From: Castor canadensis
Taxonomy: Eukaryota; Chordata; Mammalia; Rodentia; Castoridae
Length of the DNA: 64,000 bases
Reading direction: 5' to 3'
NCBI RefSeq assembly: GCF_047511655.1
Contig: NC_133393.1
Location: forward strand, 155,325,779 to 155,389,778
Part shown: piece after piece, positions 59,403 to 64,000 of the stretch
Layout of the letters: the number at the start of each line of letters is the position of its first letter
Numbering within the stretch: position 1 is the stretch's first letter
Program-made: the position numbers and the translations under genes
The notes under the pieces: model-generated
Told to the model about the DNA's origin: nothing
Database searches by the model: none
The model's input: the letters and a program-made list of their open reading frames with translations, nothing else

Positions 59403-60461
59403 AAATGCGATCAAGTAAAATTGGTTACCTGGGTCCAGAGTCAAGGTGTAGTCAGAGAACTGGAGTTTCTCTCCCCATGGTCATATATCTGTGGATAACT
59501 GATTTTCTTTTAATTTTACACTAATTCCATCCACTAACTTTTTTATAGAAACAAATATGTGTATTTATTCTTAGTTCCCCCCTTGGCACACATTAGTGCA
59601 CTCACACTTACATTGTATCCTGGTGGTGCCTCTAACACAGTACCTAGAGATAGGCCCATTCTGTTCATATCTGCCTCTGTGGTGTGGCTGTGGTATGGTT
59701 TAATCCCTTTCTTCCCTGTTGATTGACAGTTACACTGTCCCAGTCTTCTGCTGTTGGAGTTAGTTATAGGTGGTTCTAACAGGGCTGTCTGCACCTGCAG
59801 TTATGGGCAGGACCTTGCGTGATATCTTGGATGCAGAAGGAACCCAGTGAGTGGAAGTTAATTGCAGAAAAGCTGGTCTGTGCCTTGCCCCCAGTATGGT
59901 GTCCTTCTCAGCTCCTGGGGGTGTACAGTATGTAAGAAAGGGGGTTATATCATCTTGGGGTGTTTTGGCTGACACCATGTGCTAGCTTGGCCATCTTGCC
60001 TTTCCTGGTCTGTGGAGGGGCTCCATGCTAATGTGTGGTGTAGAGAGGGAATCTTTTGGGATCCAGACACTCCTTAGCAGGTCATTGGGAGCACTTACCC
60101 ATTCGGGGCATTAGCTCCCCTGTCTGAGATCACCTAAATAATGAAGCATTAAAACTTCATTTATTATCTGAGTACTTTCTCTCAGACCATCATTCTTCAT
60201 GGAGGAGAGGAAATTGCCCAAGGTATAGCAGGCTTCTTCAGTTTTTAAATATTGAAGAGTACAAATGTCCCCATGGGAAAATGACATGAGATGAAGAAGG
60301 TGAAGTTGAAATGTCTCAGCCCTGACTGAAGGCAGGAGCCTTAATTTGTGAAAGAAGTGCATAGATAGGTGAGCAACGCCGTCCCTTTTCACTCAGCCCG
60401 AAATGCACTTCAGCTTATTGTGGTTTTTGGAGTGCAAATGCATTCTATTGCATGGTTTCTA

Positions 60462-60515
60462 AGCATGAGTATGCATTTATTGATCACCTGCTGTGTGCAG
60501 GCTCTGGGAAGTGAG
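60462..60515 (-). repeat. MIR end fragment
   Basis: 'GCATTTATTGATCACCTGCTG' and 'TGTGCAGGCTCTGGGAAGTG' match the inverted MIR end. Confidence 0.55.
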
Positions 60516-61597
60516 ATTCTCCAGCATTGTAAGGCACATACTCAGTCTCCACCCAAAAGTAAGTTGGCATGAAACTGAGTTTTGGAGAGGAAGTGTTTCT
60601 GGGGACCCTCCTGGCTGCTTGGCTCTGCTGGGGGGATCCATGTAGGTCCTGATGTGAAGGCCTGTGGCACCTCCCCGACAGGCTGGTGGAGGCTCCCTTA
60701 GGGTGCCATGCCCCGTCTCTAGGCCACTGCCACCTACCCAATGCTAGACACGTATGGATTCCCAGTGGATTTGGTTGGCCGTGCAGGGTGAATTCTGGAG
60801 CACGTGATTCAGAAGGCAAGTGCCTGAGGTCTGCAGCTGATAATGCTCCTGGAAGCCCCTTCCTGCTCTGACACACTGGGGTCTGAGTGGCCAGGAGGGC
60901 TTTTGGAAGGAAGCTGACCAGAGATGCAAGGCAGTAGGCTGGCTGCTTCCAGAGACATGAAGAACCTCCTTCTGCATGCATAGGCTCAAAGGAGGAGCCC
61001 TGTAGGGCAGGGAAGTTCCAGGATGGCCAAACTGGGTGATTCAAGGTAAGGGGGACCTCACTATCAGCCTTCTGAAAACAGAAGAGTCTTGGGAACTGTG
61101 AACTCCAGGGGCGTGTAGCAGAGATGAGGCAGCCACAAGGCCTACTAGAGACCAGGCGAGGTGTGGGGTTGACCAGATGTCTCTGGACCTGCCCTTCCAG
61201 AGTCTTGTGGACTCCTATTTTGTCCTGTGGAGCATGGCACCAGCTCTGAGGCCAAAGAGGGTAGAGATGTTGTCCTTGCTTCTGTGTAGCACAACTGGGG
61301 TTCCATGTGTGCAGTGAGCAGAGAAGTTGCCTGGGTCAGCAGCCTTCCATCCTCTACTGCTCCTGTGGAAACCCTCACCTGCATGGATGAGGCTGCAGTG
61401 CAGAGACAGCTGTCTAGTGTCACATAGGGAGTATGGAGCAACATTGTAGGGGCACCTTTATTTTTCCACACCCATCTTCCCCACTGCCTGGACTCATGTG
61501 GGATGGAGTAGAGGTTGCCAGTCTTATCTATGAGGTCCAACAGCTTGAGCTCAAAACCTGGCAGCTACTGGGTGCTCAGTGCACATCTAAGTGCAAG

Positions 61598-61760
61598 TGT
61601 ATATGTATGGATGGTTGGATGGATGGACAGATGGATAGGTGGGTGATTGAATAGATGACTGGCTATATCAATGAGTGGGTGAGTACATGGATGGATGGGT
61701 GGAAGAATGGATGATGAGTGAATGGACGGATAGATGAATGGATCAATAAGAGGTAAGTGG
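61598..61760 (+). repeat. (GGAT)n tetranucleotide repeat
   Basis: Imperfect GGAT/GATG units over about 160 bases. It is the reverse complement of the type of tract at 58320-58445. Confidence 0.9.
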
Positions 61761-61784
61761 ATGATGATTGGAAAGGTGGAGGGG

Positions 61785-61950
61785 CTGTTCCTTCTACCTG
61801 GCCTGCCCTTCTGCACATCCTTCAAGGCCCTACCAGCTACCTCTCAGAGCTGCACCCTCTTTTGCACCATCCTGTCTGGTGTTTGGTCCAGGCACATTTT
61901 CATATTGCCACCTTTGCTCCCTTGCACGCTCACCCATTTGGAGCCTTCAG
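61785..61950 (+). repeat. L2 3'-end fragment
   Basis: 'TGCACATCCTTCAAGGCCCT' and 'CAGGCACATTTTCATATTG' lie in L2-like order. Confidence 0.5.
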
Positions 61951-64000
61951 CCCAGCCTCACCTTACTGGAGATGGGGTGTCCTTGCCTGCCTCCAGTCCA
62001 TGCTGAGCAGGGAGCAAGTGTTTAGCAAAGAACCTGGGGCCTTGAGAAGGCACTGGAGCTTGGGAGATGTGGTTGCCGGGTGCTGAATGCATGGTAGGAA
62101 ATAGTGGGCAGGACTTTTGAGCACTCCTATGTCCCAGCTCAGTGCTAGCCAGGGCCCCAGGTCCAGTCCTGGGCATCAGAGGCAACGGGCCATCTCTCCA
62201 CCTCACACTGAAAGGCTGTGCTCAGTTCTAAGAATCAGTCATTCTGGGTGGAAGCGATGGCTGGCTCCCATTTTTTCTTGTTTTATTGGGGAATATCTCA
62301 GTGTACTCTGTGTTCACCCTAGCCCCAGCATCAGTTTTCTAAAATTCAGTACCATGCCAACATCTGAGTCTGTCATTTTAGAACAGAAATGCCGAGAACC
62401 CTAGAATTGAAATGTGCTGCCTGTTTACCAGTGTGGTGTTGACGGGTGGGTCAGCGTCTGCAAGTGTTGCCTCTGTGTGTGGAGCAGTAGCTGATGCAGC
62501 GGTAAGTGAATGCTGGGAGAAAATGCAGGCTGAAGTTGATGAGGGGAGCAAGGCATTTCCTGTGATGAGCTGTTTTCCCCCCCGACTAGAGCTGGTCACA
62601 GGAGGGAAGAATTCAAAGTTCTTCCTTTGCTGGTGGCTGACAGTGAAAGTGTGCACTTGGTCCATGTTGGGAGGGCAAGGCTTTGCCTTCTAGAAAGGTC
62701 CATGATGGTGATGACAGTGTAAATGGGGCCTGGAGAGTTCAGGTGACGGTTCAGGAGGGAGGTGTAACAGTGGAGCTTGGGTCTGGCAGGGTTCTAGGTG
62801 CTCCAGTTGTGCAGGCCCCACCTGGCTGGAGAAAGCTTTGTTTCTTCAGAGTGGCTGGGTGGAAGGAGTTTTATTTAAGGATTATCACTTGATTTTTATT
62901 TCTGGCTGGGTCTGGGCTGTTGAATCCTGTACAAAGAGGACTCCTGTTTGACAGTTCTACTTTTGTAGGTTTAAAAATAACCCCAAAGCTGTTTTCCTTC
63001 CTCCCAGCACTTCCCTGTGGGCTGGGTGTCATTGAGGCTGAGCTGGTGGGCTGAGCCACAGCCATGCTGCCTGGGCCTGCAGTGGACATGGACTGAAGCA
63101 TCTTCTTTTTGTCCCCTTGAGTCAGAATATAGAGGGGAAAGAAGGGTCCCCTGAGTCAAGGGCAAACTGGTGACCTACTCTTCTTCCCCCAGACCCTGGG
63201 AGGCAGGAAGCTACCAAGTGAATGGACAGGGCTCATCTGTGCTGGGGTTTCCTTTTGCCTCTGTCCAGCAGGTTCAGTGCAAAATGCTCTGAACTGTGTC
63301 CAGCTGTTTCCCCTGGTTTCAGGGGCTCTGAGTCTTTAGCTCATTTGCTTCTTTTTGGAAGCAGTAGCCAGCAGTCTGCAGAAATAAATGGTCTTTGTGT
63401 GGATCAGAACATTTTCTTCTTCTTAGAGTCCCTTAAAAGCTCCTACCAGAGGGTGACCTGGCTTGTTTAGACCCCATGAGTATGAGGTTGTCTCTGGGCC
63501 TCCCTGCCCTTTCCCCCTCACTCTATTGTATATTGCTGCCCTGACTGCTCTTGTGGGGATTGGGGTGTGGGTGCCCCTTGTCCCTGGTGGTTAGATTAAT
63601 GGTTTGCTTACATGGGCTTAGGGTTAAGCAGAAGCCCAGAATGGGAATTTCTGAGTTATGACACGAACTTCTCTTTTGTGGTACACCCCTGGGATTTACA
63701 GGGTTTGAGGACTAACTCATTCCTCAGGAGGTGTCTGGCTTCCCTGGCCTCCTGCAGGCTCCCTGGCCATCTCCACTGTCTAACCAGGTCAGCTGAGTGC
63801 TCAGAGCCCCTCATGGCTGGCTCTAGGCCTCTGGAAAAGAGCAGGTCTCTGGGCTGGGAGCTGTGCCACAGTGACCTGTGGCCTGTGGTAAGCAGTCCAG
63901 TCCTAAAGAGCCTCAACTCCGTGGTCTAATGTGCTGAACTCTGACTTTTATCCCAGGTCCCTACCTGTGACTTGTCCACCAGCAGGTTTGAGGTCAGGCC

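Larger units (their letters stand above)
58195..59560 (-). mobile_element. L1M 3'-UTR remnant split by two SINEs
   Basis: The L1 pieces are 58195-58270, about 58450-58535, 58880-59280 and 59405-59560. Their landmarks are in order: 'AACTTTTTATTTTGCCGGGA', 'GACATGATGCCTCTGAG', 'TCTTATGTAACCATAGTATG', 'TTAATGTCCTTTCTAGTAAA', 'GTGCATCCCATCAGGAGGGG'. The breaks coincide with a TCCA-type simple repeat and two SINEs, so those arose or inserted later. Confidence 0.65.
55595..64000 (+). other. GRAMD4: GRAMD4 intron 3 (incomplete)
   Basis: It starts with GTGAGT. No exon encoding the next GRAMD4 segment (EELRKLREE...) was recognised before the window ends, so the intron is at least 8.4 kb. Repeats are listed separately. 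I recognise nothing in 55600-56160, 56300-56750, 59570-60460, 60520-61590 and 61960-64000. Confidence 0.8.

Noticed and set aside
60484-61044. 186-codon minus-strand frame in intron 3
   Set aside because: No family resemblance, no splice signals and it overlaps a MIR end.
1-64000. A previously undescribed multi-gene system
   Set aside because: There are no clustered intact open frames, operon-like spacing or novel domains. The window is explained by one known mammalian gene, its introns and repeats.

Overview
The window is mammalian nuclear DNA: GC-rich, mostly non-coding, with widely spaced exons bounded by canonical GT/AG splice sites and many interspersed repeats. The repeats point to a rodent. 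There are composite SINEs joining a 7SL-derived (B1-like) half to a tRNA-derived (ID-like) half, and two copies of a recent L1 3' end with an unusual G-rich 3' UTR. From memory these resemble American beaver or a close relative; the species call is tentative.

One protein-coding gene is recognised, GRAMD4 (GRAM domain containing 4, also called death-inducing protein), on the + strand and cut off by the right edge. A CpG-island promoter with a probable first exon lies near 13.6-14.4 kb. The exon carrying the usual start codon is 46398-46608 (54 codons from ATG 46447). The next exon is 55474-55594 (40 codons plus one base). No later exon was recognised before 64000, so the window holds the promoter and only about the first 94 residues; the transmembrane region and the GRAM domain lie beyond it.

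Layout: 1-13.5 kb is upstream intergenic DNA with old L1, L2, MIR, MaLR-type LTR and Tigger-like remnants and one well-preserved SINE. 13.6-14.4 kb is the CpG island. 14.1-46.4 kb is intron 1. It holds an L1M remnant at 19.6-20.6 kb, an AT-rich repeat-poor block at 27.3-28.2 kb that may be regulatory, two recent truncated L1 insertions in opposite orientation (30.7 and 35.0 kb), and a small polyadenylated retro-insertion at 35.9 kb. 46.6-55.5 kb is intron 2, with L1M remnants. 55.6-64 kb is the start of intron 3, dominated by old L1 3' ends, with two SINEs nested in one of them and two tetranucleotide tracts.

No new multi-gene system is visible. The most interesting signals concern the 5' end of GRAMD4. 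Exon 1 and exon 2 join in frame to give a possible 26-residue N-terminal extension. A donor-like site inside exon 2 would make a 22-nt microexon that also keeps frame into exon 3. There is a short upstream ORF, and a strong-context internal ATG in exon 3. The other points of interest are the dated retrotransposition events.
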